A stretch of DNA of 39,103 nt from Candidatus Paralachnospira avium. Its GTDB lineage: Bacteria; Bacillota; Clostridia; Lachnospirales; Lachnospiraceae. The notes below the pieces were generated by a model. The model had not been told where the DNA came from and did not search any database. It saw nothing but the letters and a program-made list of their open reading frames with translations. The position numbers and the translations under genes were made by a program. Positions 1 through 8,416 of the stretch are shown piece by piece. The stretch's first letter is position 1. Each line of letters opens with the position of its first letter. The stretch spans positions 1-39,103 of the forward strand of contig CAJFUL010000032.1 of assembly GCA_904420245.1 (NCBI GenBank). The letters run 5' to 3'.

Positions 1-402
1 CAGGTTCACGATTCCAACCCGTCCGGCCAGACTTTCGCTGACATTTTTCATAAGGCGGAAAACCTGTGAGCCTGTGATCCAGAAATCACCTTTTTTTTTA
101 GAACGGTCAACACACATTTTGATATGGGGCAGCAGCTCTGTTGCGTACTGGATCTCATCAATCAGCACCGGTGGGGAGTACCTCTGTAAAAACAGGGCGG
201 GATCGCGTTTTGCCAGGTATCTGGCGTCAGGATCGTCCAGCGTAACATATTTGCGCTCTATGCCTTCACTTTGCTGTGCCTCTGCCATTTTTTGCAATAA
301 GGTCGTTTTCCCAACCTGTCTGGGACCAGTCACCAGAAGCACCGGAAACATTTTGGACACCCGTGCAATCGTATCTTCCACAGCTCGTTTGATATATGCC
401 AT
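1..402 (-). CDS. AAA family ATPase (DUF4143-type), N-terminal part
   Basis: Only the first 134 residues are in the window; the rest lies beyond position 1. The start ATG at 402-400 is preceded by GGGAGAG. A P-loop (GPRQVGKT, residues 26-33), a Walker B strand ending in LIDEIQ (about 79-84) and a sensor-1-like WITGSQ (108-113) are visible. This is the N-terminal ATPase module of the large family usually completed by a C-terminal DUF4143 domain; that domain is not seen here. Members are often attributed to toxin-antitoxin, restriction-like or DNA-handling roles, but no specific function is established. It has its own promoter and lies beyond the terminators of the peptide operon, so it is an independent unit. 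The upstream DNA is much more AT-rich than its surroundings, which would fit acquired DNA (inference). Confidence 0.8.
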   Translation of the reverse strand, partial: MAYIKRAVEDTIARVSKMFPVLLVTGPRQVGKTTLLQKMAEAQQSEGIERKYVTLDDPDARYLAKRDPALFLQRYSPPVLIDEIQYATELLPHIKMCVDRSKKKGDFWITGSQVFRLMKNVSESLAGRVGIVNL

Positions 403-440
403 GACAAGCTCTCCCTTCGGCTATAGTATAGTCAATTTCA

Positions 441-459
441 TTTGGAGTATTCGTCCAAA
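441..459. promoter_or_regulatory. Perfect inverted repeat, possible operator
   Basis: TTTGGA and TCCAAA form a perfect six-base inverted repeat with a seven-base centre, about 10 to 28 bases downstream of the predicted start of the ATPase transcript. The position suits a repressor site or a small RNA hairpin. No candidate regulator is adjacent. Confidence 0.35.
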
Positions 460-474
460 CTAAATTATAATTTT

Positions 475-503
475 ATTATAGCCGAATTTTTATAGATTTT
501 CAA
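475..503 (-). promoter_or_regulatory. Promoter of the AAA ATPase gene
   Basis: Reading the minus strand, a -35 box TTGAAA (503-498, five of six consensus bases) is followed by a 17-base spacer and a perfect -10 box TATAAT (480-475). Transcription would start near 468, giving a leader of about 65 bases. One of the best promoter matches in the window. Confidence 0.7.
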
Positions 504-567
504 TAACAAAGTCCGGAAACAGCGCCGCAGCTTCGTCCTCTGTAAGCTGTCTTGTGGTTCCCGTTCC

Positions 568-592
568 AAAAAAGACCCCCGGCGGAGCGGGG
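568..592 (-). terminator. Second tandem terminator of the peptide operon
   Basis: On the minus strand CCCCG, a six-base loop and CGGGG (592-577) are followed within three bases by six T (573-568). It lies just downstream of the terminator at 599-633 and looks like a backup stop. Confidence 0.55.
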
Positions 593-598
593 CAGCAC

Positions 599-633
599 AA
601 AAACAGGGCCCCCGGCAAAGCCGGAAGCCCTGT
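599..633 (-). terminator. Rho-independent terminator of the peptide operon
   Basis: On the minus strand ACAGGGC with an inner CCGGC pairs with CCGG and GCCCTGT (633-603), followed by five T (603-599). It starts 15 bases after the M20 peptidase stop codon and closes the transporter-peptidase operon. Confidence 0.8.
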
Positions 634-647
634 GTGAAAGCGATGAA

Positions 648-1970
648 TCAATAACGCAGAAGGAGTCCTCTGTAGAACTTGATGGCGGATTCCAGCGCGT
701 CGCAGGGGATCTTTTCATTGACCTGATGAGCTGCGCCCCATCTTTCGTCGCGGTAGAAGCCGGTGTGACGGAACACGTTGTCACAGATCGGCGGATAATA
801 CCTGGCGTCGGTGCCTCCGGCCAGAAGGGCGGGCACCATCAGTACATTCTCTCCATAATTGGCCCTGGCGATCTCCTCGATCAGCTTGTAGGGACGTCCC
901 TCCACGGAAGCAGCCGGTTCCGGATCGTCTCCCAGGATCTTCCGGACCTGTACATCCTCCGGGATCACAGAGCGGAAATGGGCCAGCAGAGTTTCAGAAG
1001 TATCTCCCGGCAGTACACGGCAGTTCATGATCATGCTGGCGTGCTCCGGAAGGATGTTGGACTGAGCGCTTCCGGAAGCCATGGTGACGGCGCAGGTGGT
1101 ATGAAGCAGGGAATCCAGCTTCTTATCCTCCTTGGCCATGGCGCAGAGCTCCTCCCAGTGGCCCTTGGGATCCGCGTACACGGCGGCCTTCTCGCCGGTC
1201 ATGCAGCGGGAAAGGGCCTTCAGCTGGTTCTCTACAATATCCGTCAGCCGGTAAGGGAACGGATTTGCCTCCAGGGCCACTACGGCTCTGGACACGGCGC
1301 CAAGGGCAGTTCCCTGTCCGGGCTCCATGGAATGGCCGCCGGGGTTGTCCTGATAGATCTCATAGTCCTGATAAGCCTTCTCTCCCAGCTCCACCTGGCA
1401 GACATAGCCGTCGTATCCCATCTCTTTTCCGTCTGTGATGCCGCTGCCCTCATCGAAGACGCAGCCGAGACGGACGCCCTGCTCCTTCAAATACTGGACG
1501 ATCTCCTGGGCGCTCTTGACCTCGGCCTGCACCTCTTCATTGTAGCCGTAAGCCAGATAAATATCGAAATCCGGCTCGAAGCCCTCGTTGATCAGGGCCT
1601 CCACCGTCTCCATCTCGGCGGCCATAACGCACTTGCAGTCGGTGGTGCCGCGGCCCCAGATGCAGCCGTCGGCTACCTCAGCCGCGTAGGGCGGATATTT
1701 CCACTTGGCGTGATCTCCCTCCGGAACCACATCCTGATGGCCCATTAAAAGCACGGGCAGCTTGTCGGATTTCTTTCCGGTCCATTTGTACAGCAGGCCG
1801 GCGCGGCCGATGATCTTCTTTTCCATCTTCTTATGGATGGCCGGGTAGGCCTCCTCCAGATACTGATGGAACTTCTCAAACTGGCCGAAATCCATTTTGG
1901 ACGGGTCGGCGTTGGAAACCGTGGGGATCCGCACCATCCCCTGAAGATGCTCTACATACTTCTCGTTCAT
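648..1970 (-). CDS. M20 family metallopeptidase (dipeptidase / carboxypeptidase type)
   Basis: Predicted cytosolic zinc peptidase of 440 residues, without signal peptide. The M20 landmarks are in order: MGHQDVVP with H78 and D80, GRGTTDCK with the bridging Asp D111, the catalytic pair E145-E146 in YNEEV, and a late metal-ligand region around AAHQVNE. It resembles the carboxypeptidase S / PM20D1-like branch; the exact substrate cannot be read from sequence. It is the last gene of the peptide transporter operon, 95 bases after the binding protein, and would hydrolyse imported peptides (inference). The ATG at 1970 has AAGGAGATCAGGAA upstream. A hairpin in the gap before it and two terminators after it frame the gene. 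Confidence 0.88.
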   Translation of the reverse strand: MNEKYVEHLQGMVRIPTVSNADPSKMDFGQFEKFHQYLEEAYPAIHKKMEKKIIGRAGLLYKWTGKKSDKLPVLLMGHQDVVPEGDHAKWKYPPYAAEVADGCIWGRGTTDCKCVMAAEMETVEALINEGFEPDFDIYLAYGYNEEVQAEVKSAQEIVQYLKEQGVRLGCVFDEGSGITDGKEMGYDGYVCQVELGEKAYQDYEIYQDNPGGHSMEPGQGTALGAVSRAVVALEANPFPYRLTDIVENQLKALSRCMTGEKAAVYADPKGHWEELCAMAKEDKKLDSLLHTTCAVTMASGSAQSNILPEHASMIMNCRVLPGDTSETLLAHFRSVIPEDVQVRKILGDDPEPAASVEGRPYKLIEEIARANYGENVLMVPALLAGGTDARYYPPICDNVFRHTGFYRDERWGAAHQVNEKIPCDALESAIKFYRGLLLRY

Positions 1971-2017
1971 TTCCTGATCTCCTTTTTTATAAGTTTCCCG
2001 CGGTCTTTTAAGAATAC

Positions 2018-2042
2018 AGGCGGCTCAGAAAAAGAGCCGCCT
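2018..2042 (-). other. Intercistronic hairpin after the binding-protein gene
   Basis: AGGCGGCTC and GAGCCGCCT form a perfect nine-base stem with a seven-base loop, between the binding-protein stop and the peptidase start. No run of T follows on the minus strand, so it looks more like an mRNA-stabilising or partial-attenuation hairpin than a full terminator. Confidence 0.6.
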
Positions 2043-2065
2043 GCCTTACTGCGCCGCGCGCAGAT

Positions 2066-3748
2066 TTATTCTGTTACTGTCCAGGTCCAGGTCTTCCAGT
2101 TCAGCTGAGAAGCCTCGTCGTAGTCGACGCCCTGAACTCTGTTATTGTAAGCAGCCAGATCGTTGGATGCGTACAGATAGCAGACCGGTGAATCGTCAAG
2201 CAGATACTGCCATACGTCTACGAAAGCCTCAACTCTCTCATCCTGATCGAGGATGGAGTTGGTGGCGCTGAACATATCAGAGTAGGTGTAGTCCTGGATG
2301 CAGGGGAAGTTCTGGGTGGTGCCAGGCCCAAGCCAGCCGAGGGGCTCGGTGGGATCGATGCCGCCCGCGGAACCGCACATACCAAGATCGTACTGACCGT
2401 CACGCATCATCTGCATCAGAGTAGCAAAATCATACTGCTGGATCTCAACATTTACGCCAATATCCTTCAGATTCTGCTGGATCAGGACCGTAGACTGGAT
2501 ACGGACTTCGTTTCCGGTAGGAACGATCAGCTGCAGAGTCTGGCTGAAATCAAAGCCATTCTCTTCCAGCTGCTGCTTCGCCTTCTCGGGATTGTACTCA
2601 GGAAGGGTCAGCTTGGACTCGTCAACGAAGGGATGCTCATCGCTGAAGGGCGCGTAAACCACTTCGCCCTCGCCCAGGAGCAGGTTGTCAACGATGGACT
2701 GCCTGTTGATGGCCATGTTGATGGCGTTGCGGCACTCCGCGTTGGGGATCTTCTCACTGGTGGTGTTGATGATCATAGCCTGGTAAGCCCAGGTAGGCTC
2801 GGAAACAGCGGTGATACCCTCTGTGCTCTGAGCGGTCGGCCAGTCGGAAAGAGGCAGGGTGGCAACGCCGCCGCCTGCGATCACGTCAACCTCGCCTGCT
2901 ACCAGAGTGGAGAGCAGCTGGCTGCCCTGCACCACGCGGATCACCAGACGGTCGATCTGAGGCTCGCCAAGGAAGTAATCCTCATGCTTTACAAGCTCGA
3001 TACGCTCGCCATCGATGGAGGTGTCGTATACGAAGGGGCCGGAGCCGATCATATTCTCCTGCCAGGGAGCAGCGGTGTTCAGCTCCTCGATGGTGTACTG
3101 GCTGTAGATGTGCTCAGGCAGGATGTAGAAGTAACGGTTCATCATATTTAAGAAGTTCAGCTCGCTCATAACCTCCTTGAAGGTCAGATGAACAGTGTGA
3201 TCGTCGATCTTCTCCCAGCCCAGCTCGTCGGGGTTCTCGCATGCGCCGCCGTTGTCGGTACCGGCCACATACTTCATCTGGTCCCTCTTTAAGGAGTTGA
3301 ACTCAGGGTTGGTGTCAAGCTGCGCGCTGAAGATTACGTCGTCAGCGGTCACAGGCTCGCCATCGCTGAACTTGGCGTCGGGATCCAGATGGATCGTCAT
3401 TCCGCCGTAGTCCTCGTCGATCTCGTAGCTCTCGGCCAGACGGGGATCTACCGTACCGTCCTTATGAGTGATCCAGAGGCGGTCATAGATCTGGTCGGAA
3501 ACGATATCCGTGTAGTTACCGGAATCGAAGTAAGGGCACCAGCTCGCCCATGCGCTGGTCATAGCGATGGTTACGACCTTTTCGCCCTCGGTTGTGGTCC
3601 CTCCACCAGACTGGGTACCGGATGCGCTCTCAGACTCACCCTGCGTTCCGCCGGTCTCAACCGGATCTTCGCTGCCGCCGCAGGCTGCCATGCTGAGAAC
3701 CATCACCAGCGCCAGCAGAGCGGCCAGGATACGTGTTCTCTTTTTCAT
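2066..3748 (-). CDS. oppA: ABC transporter peptide-binding lipoprotein (SBP family 5)
   Basis: Extracytoplasmic substrate-binding protein of 560 residues for a peptide-type ABC importer. A charged n-region and hydrophobic stretch lead to the lipobox LSMAAC, so the mature protein would begin at lipidated Cys23. A Gly/Ser/Thr/Glu-rich linker (about 24-57) is followed by a typical family 5 solute-binding domain (DQIYDRLW, a DAKFSDGEPVTADDV segment). ATG 3748 is preceded by GGGAGGAAG. Its position after the ATPase genes, flanked by stem-loops on both sides, fits the common need for more binding protein than permease. The ligand (oligopeptide, dipeptide or other solute) cannot be fixed; the adjacent peptidase favours peptides. 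The gene symbol is by family. Confidence 0.88.
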   Translation of the reverse strand: MKKRTRILAALLALVMVLSMAACGGSEDPVETGGTQGESESASGTQSGGGTTTEGEKVVTIAMTSAWASWCPYFDSGNYTDIVSDQIYDRLWITHKDGTVDPRLAESYEIDEDYGGMTIHLDPDAKFSDGEPVTADDVIFSAQLDTNPEFNSLKRDQMKYVAGTDNGGACENPDELGWEKIDDHTVHLTFKEVMSELNFLNMMNRYFYILPEHIYSQYTIEELNTAAPWQENMIGSGPFVYDTSIDGERIELVKHEDYFLGEPQIDRLVIRVVQGSQLLSTLVAGEVDVIAGGGVATLPLSDWPTAQSTEGITAVSEPTWAYQAMIINTTSEKIPNAECRNAINMAINRQSIVDNLLLGEGEVVYAPFSDEHPFVDESKLTLPEYNPEKAKQQLEENGFDFSQTLQLIVPTGNEVRIQSTVLIQQNLKDIGVNVEIQQYDFATLMQMMRDGQYDLGMCGSAGGIDPTEPLGWLGPGTTQNFPCIQDYTYSDMFSATNSILDQDERVEAFVDVWQYLLDDSPVCYLYASNDLAAYNNRVQGVDYDEASQLNWKTWTWTVTE

Positions 3749-3782
3749 CTTTCTTCCTCCCTTTCGGATTTTATTTTGTATG

Positions 3783-3802
3783 AACCGGGCCTTTGCCCGG
3801 TT
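3783..3802 (-). other. Intercistronic hairpin before the binding-protein gene
   Basis: AACCGGGC and GCCCGGTT form a perfect eight-base stem with a four-base loop in the 59-base gap between the F ATPase and the binding-protein gene. There is no T run, so a role in RNA processing or 5' protection is more likely than termination (inference). Confidence 0.55.
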
Positions 3803-3807
3803 AATAC

Positions 3808-4779
3808 CTAATCATAAAGGTGGCAGGCCACCTGATGTCCATTCCCCATATCCTTGAGGACAGGAGCTTCCTCCTTGCATTTCGCGGTGCAGTGAGGGCA
3901 CCTGGTGTGGAAACGGCATCCCGTCGGAGGATTATAGGGGCTGGGAAGATCTCCTTCCAACACCTGAGGATCTGTTTTCTTTTCCGGATCCGGAAGCGGG
4001 ATCGCAGAAAGCAGAGCTTTGGTATATGGATGAAGAGGATTGTGATAAAGCTCATCCTTTCCCGTGATCTCCACGATGCCGCCCAGATACATGACCGCCA
4101 CCCGGTCGCTGATATGCTTGACCACGCTCAGATCATGGGAAATGAACAGATACGTAAGGCCAAACCTCTCCTGAAGCTGGTTCATCAGATTCAGGACTGA
4201 AGCCCGCACCGATACGTCCAGCGCGGATACCGGCTCATCGCAGACTACAAATTCCGGTTTGGTGATCAGGGCTCTTGCGATTCCCACGCGCTGTCTCTGG
4301 CCGCCGGAAAACTCATGGGGATACCGCATCATGTGCTGCTCGCCCATGCCTACGATCTCCAGCATTTCTTTCACCTTATCCACCCGTTCTGCGGGTGTTC
4401 CGATACCGAACACATCCAGAGGAGCCCGCACCAGCTCCAGGATATTCATCCTGGGATTCAGACAGGAATAGGGATCCTGAAAGATCATCTGCATCCTCTT
4501 TCGCATCTGACGCATATCCTTATTCTTAAGCTTCCCTATATTCTTCCCATCAAAGATCACCTCGCCGCCGGTGGCCGGTGTCAGCCGGAGGATGGTCCTG
4601 CCCAGGGTAGATTTTCCGCAGCCGGATTCTCCCACCAGTCCCAGGGTCTCCCCTTTTTGGATCTGCAGATTGATTCCGTTTACGGCACTGACATAGGAAG
4701 CTTTTCTCCTCAGCAGACTCTTGGAGGCAACGAAATATTTTTTCAAGTCTTTTACTTCCAATAAAGGAGCTTCACTCAT
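3808..4779 (-). CDS. oppF: Peptide ABC transporter ATPase, OppF type
   Basis: Cytoplasmic ATP-hydrolysing subunit of 323 residues. It carries Walker [10 protein letters not shown], the signature FSGGQRQRVGIAR, Walker B FVVCDEPVSALD and a switch His in LFISHDLSV. The C-terminal extension has the Cys cluster TRCPHCTAKC typical of the OppD/OppF/DppF branch, where an iron-sulfur cluster or metal is reported for some members. Its start ATG overlaps the stop codon of oppD by four bases (ATGA), so the two ATPases are probably translationally coupled and work as a heterodimer. Symbol by family and operon position. Confidence 0.9.
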   Translation of the reverse strand: MSEAPLLEVKDLKKYFVASKSLLRRKASYVSAVNGINLQIQKGETLGLVGESGCGKSTLGRTILRLTPATGGEVIFDGKNIGKLKNKDMRQMRKRMQMIFQDPYSCLNPRMNILELVRAPLDVFGIGTPAERVDKVKEMLEIVGMGEQHMMRYPHEFSGGQRQRVGIARALITKPEFVVCDEPVSALDVSVRASVLNLMNQLQERFGLTYLFISHDLSVVKHISDRVAVMYLGGIVEITGKDELYHNPLHPYTKALLSAIPLPDPEKKTDPQVLEGDLPSPYNPPTGCRFHTRCPHCTAKCKEEAPVLKDMGNGHQVACHLYD

Positions 4780-5765
4780 GATCCGCTTTCCTCCTTTCCG
4801 CTTTCCTCAAACATCCAGCACCTCACCTGGCTTTCGCCCAAATGAATCAGCGCCGGCTCTTCTGTCTTGCATTTTTCCGTCGCATGAGGACACCGGGGCC
4901 AGAATTTGCAGCCGGCCGGCATATTGTACTGGTTCGGCACCGTACCCTCGATGGTGAAGAGGGTGTCTACCTTCTCATCCAGACGGGGAATGGATTTCAG
5001 CAGCCCCACCGTATAAGGATGCTTGGGATTCCGGAAAACTTCTTTGGCCTCTCCGTATTCCACGACCCTTCCCGCATACATGATCATGATGGCGTCGGCC
5101 ATGGAAGCCACGACGCCCATATCATGGGTGATCAGCATAATGGCGGAGCCCGTCTCCTCCTTAAGATCCCGCATGAGCTTCAGGATCTGCGCCTGGATGG
5201 TAACATCCAGAGCCGTAGTCGGCTCATCCGCGATCAGGAGCTTGGGATTGCACATCAGAGCCATGGCGATCATGACTCTCTGCTTCATACCGCCGGAAAG
5301 CTGATGCGGATATTCCTTCATCCTCTTTTCCGGGGAAGGAATCCCCACCTTTTTCATCATCTCAAGGGCCAGCTTGCGGGCCTCTGCCTTGGATACGCCC
5401 TGATGGTTCTGAACCGTCTCCATCAGCTGCTTTTCAATGGTCATGACCGGATTGAGAGAAGTCATGGGATCCTGAAAGATCATGGCGATATCCTTGCCCC
5501 TGACCTTTCTCATCTCTTTTTTGCTTAAGCCTGCCAGATTCTTCCCCTCAAAATTGATCTCGCTGCCGGGCTCGATCTTGGCGTAATGGATCAAAAGCCG
5601 CAGGATGGACAGAGACGTCACGCTCTTTCCGCAGCCGGATTCTCCCACGATGCCCAGGATCTCTCCCGGCTTAACCTGGAAATCCACGCCGTCTACCGCC
5701 GGAACGACTCCCTTTCTTGTATAAAAATATGTTCTTAAATTCTTAACTTCCAATAATGGCTGCAT
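4776..5765 (-). CDS. oppD: Peptide ABC transporter ATPase, OppD type
   Basis: ATP-binding subunit of 329 residues, partner of the OppF-type protein encoded downstream. Visible motifs are Walker A GESGCGKS, signature [12 protein letters not shown], Walker [13 protein letters not shown], and the switch region LITHDMGVV. The C-terminal oligopeptide-transporter extension with Cys motif ([13 protein letters not shown]) is present. The start at 5765 has AGGAGGAGG upstream, 12 bases after the oppC stop. Together with the permeases it would power uptake of the substrate delivered by the lipoprotein. Confidence 0.9.
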   Translation of the reverse strand: MQPLLEVKNLRTYFYTRKGVVPAVDGVDFQVKPGEILGIVGESGCGKSVTSLSILRLLIHYAKIEPGSEINFEGKNLAGLSKKEMRKVRGKDIAMIFQDPMTSLNPVMTIEKQLMETVQNHQGVSKAEARKLALEMMKKVGIPSPEKRMKEYPHQLSGGMKQRVMIAMALMCNPKLLIADEPTTALDVTIQAQILKLMRDLKEETGSAIMLITHDMGVVASMADAIMIMYAGRVVEYGEAKEVFRNPKHPYTVGLLKSIPRLDEKVDTLFTIEGTVPNQYNMPAGCKFWPRCPHATEKCKTEEPALIHLGESQVRCWMFEESGKEESGS

Positions 5766-5777
5766 ATCTGCCTCCTC

Positions 5778-6662
5778 CTATATCTTCATCTTCGGGTCAA
5801 GAGCATCCCGCAGGCCGTCGCCGAAGAAGTTGATGCTCAAGACTGTGATCACCAGGCAAATACCTGCCGGTACCCAGACCCAAGGCTGAGTAGACAGCAC
5901 CACGATGGACTGCGCATCGTACATCAGGTTGCCCCAGGAAGCCGTAGGAGGCTGCACGCCCATGCCCAGGAAGCTCAGGGATGCCTCCAGCAGGATCGCG
6001 GAAGCGGTACGGAACGTCATGGCGATCAGGCAGGGAGCAAAGGAGTTGGGAAGGATGTACTTGGTGATGATCTTCCCGTTCTTTGTACCGATGGCCCTCG
6101 CCGATTCCACATACTCTTTCTCACGGACGGAGAGCACGCGGCTGTGGATCAACCTTGCGAACTGCGTCCATCCCAAAATACCCACCACTACGGTAATGGC
6201 TACGACTGAGTTTCCAACCACAGATACCAGCACCAGGATCAGCATCATATCAGGAAACGCCATGAAAATATCCGCGATCCTCATGATGACAGCTTCCACG
6301 GCGCCCCGGAAATAACCTGCCAGAAGGCCCAGCGGCACTCCGATGAGCATGGAAACAGCTGTGGAAAGGATGCCGACCACCAGGGAGATCCTGCCTCCGT
6401 AGACAAGACGCGCGAAAATATCACGGCCTGTCCGGTCGGTTCCCAGCCAGTGCGCCGAGCTGGGGCCCTTATTAAACCCTCCCAGAATATCGGGCGTATA
6501 GGGATCCAGCCCCATGATGAGAGGGAGCACGATCACCAGAACAACCAGCAGCAGGATCAGCGCAAGTCCCACCACCGCCAGCTTATGAGCGAAAAAGCGT
6601 TCCAGGACATCATGCATATAGGAACTTTGCTTCTGTTTTTTCTCTTTGTCTTTTCTATCCAT
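5778..6662 (-). CDS. oppC: Peptide ABC transporter permease, OppC type
   Basis: Inner-membrane permease of 294 residues. A long charged N-terminus precedes the first membrane segment, as usual in OppC/DppC. A WLGTDRTGRDIFAR loop and the coupling region SARAIGTKNGKIITKYILPN mark the binding-protein-dependent transport fold. The frame is open to a TTG at 6677, but the ATG at 6662 has GGAGGAG seven bases upstream and is chosen as the start. It lies 17 bases after oppB. With OppB it forms the translocation pore. Confidence 0.9.
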   Translation of the reverse strand: MDRKDKEKKQKQSSYMHDVLERFFAHKLAVVGLALILLLVVLVIVLPLIMGLDPYTPDILGGFNKGPSSAHWLGTDRTGRDIFARLVYGGRISLVVGILSTAVSMLIGVPLGLLAGYFRGAVEAVIMRIADIFMAFPDMMLILVLVSVVGNSVVAITVVVGILGWTQFARLIHSRVLSVREKEYVESARAIGTKNGKIITKYILPNSFAPCLIAMTFRTASAILLEASLSFLGMGVQPPTASWGNLMYDAQSIVVLSTQPWVWVPAGICLVITVLSINFFGDGLRDALDPKMKI

Positions 6663-6679
6663 CTGTATCTCCTCCAATC

Positions 6680-7636
6680 CTACTTATAGCTGATTCTCGG
6701 ATCCAACAGACCGTAGATCAGATCGATTATCAGGTTTCCGATCAAAACGACCACCGAGATCACCACGGTGATTCCCATGATACATGGATAGTCACGAGCC
6801 TGGATGGATTGAACCATCAGCTGTCCGAGACCGGGCCACGCGAAAATCTGCTCCGTTACTACGGCGCCGCCTACGATGAAGGGCAGGTTCATGCCGATGG
6901 TGGTGACAACGGGGATCAGAGCGTTGCGCAGTCCGTGACGGATCACGACTCTGCTCTCTTTCAATCCCTTCTCACGAGCCGTCCGGATATAGTCCTCCTG
7001 AAGGACTTCCAGCATACTGCCTCGCACCTGCCGGATCAGGTTCCCGATCTGCTGGAACGCAAGGACCAGCACCGGCAGGATCATATGCCGTATCAGATCC
7101 GGCAGCGTCTTCACGCTGGCCGTGGTATACATCCCGCTGGTGGGCAGGATCTTCAGGGACACGCCAAAAATATAAACCAGCATCAGGGCGACGAAGAAAT
7201 TGGGCATTGCCGCCGCCAGGAAAGAAATACCGGATGAAATATAGTCCCAGGCGGAATAGGGCTTCACAGCCGCTGCCACGCCCATGGGAACCGCCAGGAT
7301 CACAGATACCACGACGGACGTGATGGTGATCAAAAGCGTCGGTCCCAGACGGTTCATGATCATGGTCCATACCGGCTCAGAGGTCCTGTAGGAAATGCCG
7401 AAATTTCCCTGGATCATTCTGGCAAACCAGTGGAAATACTGCATCACCAGAGGCTGATCCAGACCATAGCGATGCTCCAGACGCGCCACGTCCTCCGGCG
7501 TCAGCTGAGCGCCGCCGACGATCATGGAGATGGGATCGCCCGGCGCCAGGTTTGACAGGAAAAAGGCCAGGATCGTGATCCCGATAAAGGTCGGGATCAT
7601 GATCAGGATCCTCTTTCCTATATACTTTGTTTTCAT
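6680..7636 (-). CDS. oppB: Peptide ABC transporter permease, OppB type
   Basis: First gene of the transporter operon, 318 residues. The N-terminus matches OppB/DppB permeases (MKTKYIGKRILIMIP, then FIGITILAFFLSNLAPGDP), and about six membrane segments are visible. The coupling region YIRTAREKGLKESRVVIRHG is present, which contacts the ATPases in this family. GGAGGAG precedes the ATG at 7636. A leader of about 250 bases separates it from the predicted transcription start. The order B-C-D-F-A followed by a peptidase is coherent as one transcription unit. Confidence 0.9.
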   Translation of the reverse strand: MKTKYIGKRILIMIPTFIGITILAFFLSNLAPGDPISMIVGGAQLTPEDVARLEHRYGLDQPLVMQYFHWFARMIQGNFGISYRTSEPVWTMIMNRLGPTLLITITSVVVSVILAVPMGVAAAVKPYSAWDYISSGISFLAAAMPNFFVALMLVYIFGVSLKILPTSGMYTTASVKTLPDLIRHMILPVLVLAFQQIGNLIRQVRGSMLEVLQEDYIRTAREKGLKESRVVIRHGLRNALIPVVTTIGMNLPFIVGGAVVTEQIFAWPGLGQLMVQSIQARDYPCIMGITVVISVVVLIGNLIIDLIYGLLDPRISYK

Positions 7637-7889
7637 AAATGACTCCTCCTTTGCTTCCCCTATTTATAAAAAAAAGAAGCCCATCCCGACAAGAAGGACC
7701 TCTTCATCCACTTTGCCACTACTCACACGCGCCAAGGCATATCGCAAGGAAACGTTTTCTCACGCAAGAAACTCTCCCTCCGCTCATCTTTGTCTCACCT
7801 TGAACTATGTATATGTCCCACGCGCGCCGCCCTTTATTGATTTCTAACAAATAACACACGTTTTTTATGAAAGTTTATTAACTTTTTAT
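7637..7889 (-). other. Long 5' leader of the peptide transporter operon
   Basis: About 250 untranslated bases between the promoter and oppB. I did not recognise a known riboswitch in it. It contains a possible short reading frame at 7719-7787 and, just before the oppB ribosome site, a run of eight T that is not preceded by a convincing stem. Confidence 0.5.
7719..7787 (-). CDS. Possible 22-residue leader peptide
   Basis: On the minus strand an ATG at 7787 is preceded, six bases away, by AAGGTGAG and opens a frame of 22 codons ending in TAG at 7719. The peptide is short, basic in the middle (VRKRF) and has three Cys codons (positions 8, 17 and 21, the last two in ICLGACE). It lies in the operon leader upstream of oppB. 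A regulatory leader peptide sensing cysteine or translation state is one possibility; chance is the other. No conservation evidence is available here. Confidence 0.3.
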   Translation of the reverse strand: MSGGRVSCVRKRFLAICLGACE

Positions 7890-7918
7890 ACTATACCCCT
7901 TTTTAAGGGATATGTCAA
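7890..7918 (-). promoter_or_regulatory. Promoter of the peptide transporter operon
   Basis: On the minus strand a perfect -35 TTGACA (7918-7913), a 17-base spacer and -10 TATAGT (7895-7890). The spacer contains the inverted repeat CCCTTAAAAAGGG, which could bind a regulator. It begins 16 bases after the cdd stop; no terminator separates the two units, so some read-through from deoC-cdd is possible. Confidence 0.8.
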
Positions 7919-7934
7919 TATTCCACTTAACTTT

Positions 7935-8381
7935 TTAAAGCCTTTCCGGACCAAAACTTTCCGGAAGCAGCTGTTCCAGCGTATAGACCCGGTACTCCTC
8001 CAAAGACCTGGCCAGGACGATCCAAAACTCCTCCGGCCCGGCGAACTCTCTCATGACCTGGCGGCATATGCCGCAGGGAGGACACCAGTCCGTCACATGC
8101 CCGTCCCGTCCGCCCAGGACCGCGATTCCGGAAAACTCCCGTTTTCCGTCGCTGACTGCCTTTGCAAAGGCGGCTCTCTCCGCGCAGAGCCCGGCAGGAT
8201 ACGAAGCGTTCTCCATATTGCAGCCCGTATAGACGCTGCCGTCCCGGCACAGGAGGGCCGCCGCCACATGGAACCGGGAGTAGGGGGCGTAGGCCGACGG
8301 GAGAGCATCCAGCGCCTGCTCCACCAGACTCCGGATGACTGCCTCCCCGGGAAGTCCTGCCTGTTCCCTTTTTCCTTCCAT
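7935..8381 (-). CDS. cdd: Cytidine deaminase
   Basis: Deaminates cytidine and deoxycytidine to uridine and deoxyuridine in pyrimidine salvage. The 148-residue protein has the zinc site GCNMENAS...LCAERAA, with C66 and the catalytic E68, followed by PCGICRQ with C103 and C106. The frame is open to an ATG at 8408, but only the ATG at 8381 has a good ribosome site (AGGAGGGAGC), so the shorter form is chosen; it also matches family length. It lies 35 bases after deoC, a common pairing in deoxynucleoside catabolism. Confidence 0.93.
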   Translation of the reverse strand: MEGKREQAGLPGEAVIRSLVEQALDALPSAYAPYSRFHVAAALLCRDGSVYTGCNMENASYPAGLCAERAAFAKAVSDGKREFSGIAVLGGRDGHVTDWCPPCGICRQVMREFAGPEEFWIVLARSLEEYRVYTLEQLLPESFGPERL

Positions 8382-8416
8382 AAGCTCCCTCCTATCCCGT
8401 TCTCCCATAAAATCCG

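Noticed and set aside
552-1748. Plus-strand open frame of 398 codons opposite the M20 peptidase
   Set aside because: Shadow of a gene with recognisable metal ligands; no ribosome site and it runs through the terminators.
7663-7710. Possible attenuator before oppB (run of eight T)
   Set aside because: The preceding bases give only four or five pairs with mismatches; no stable stem was found.
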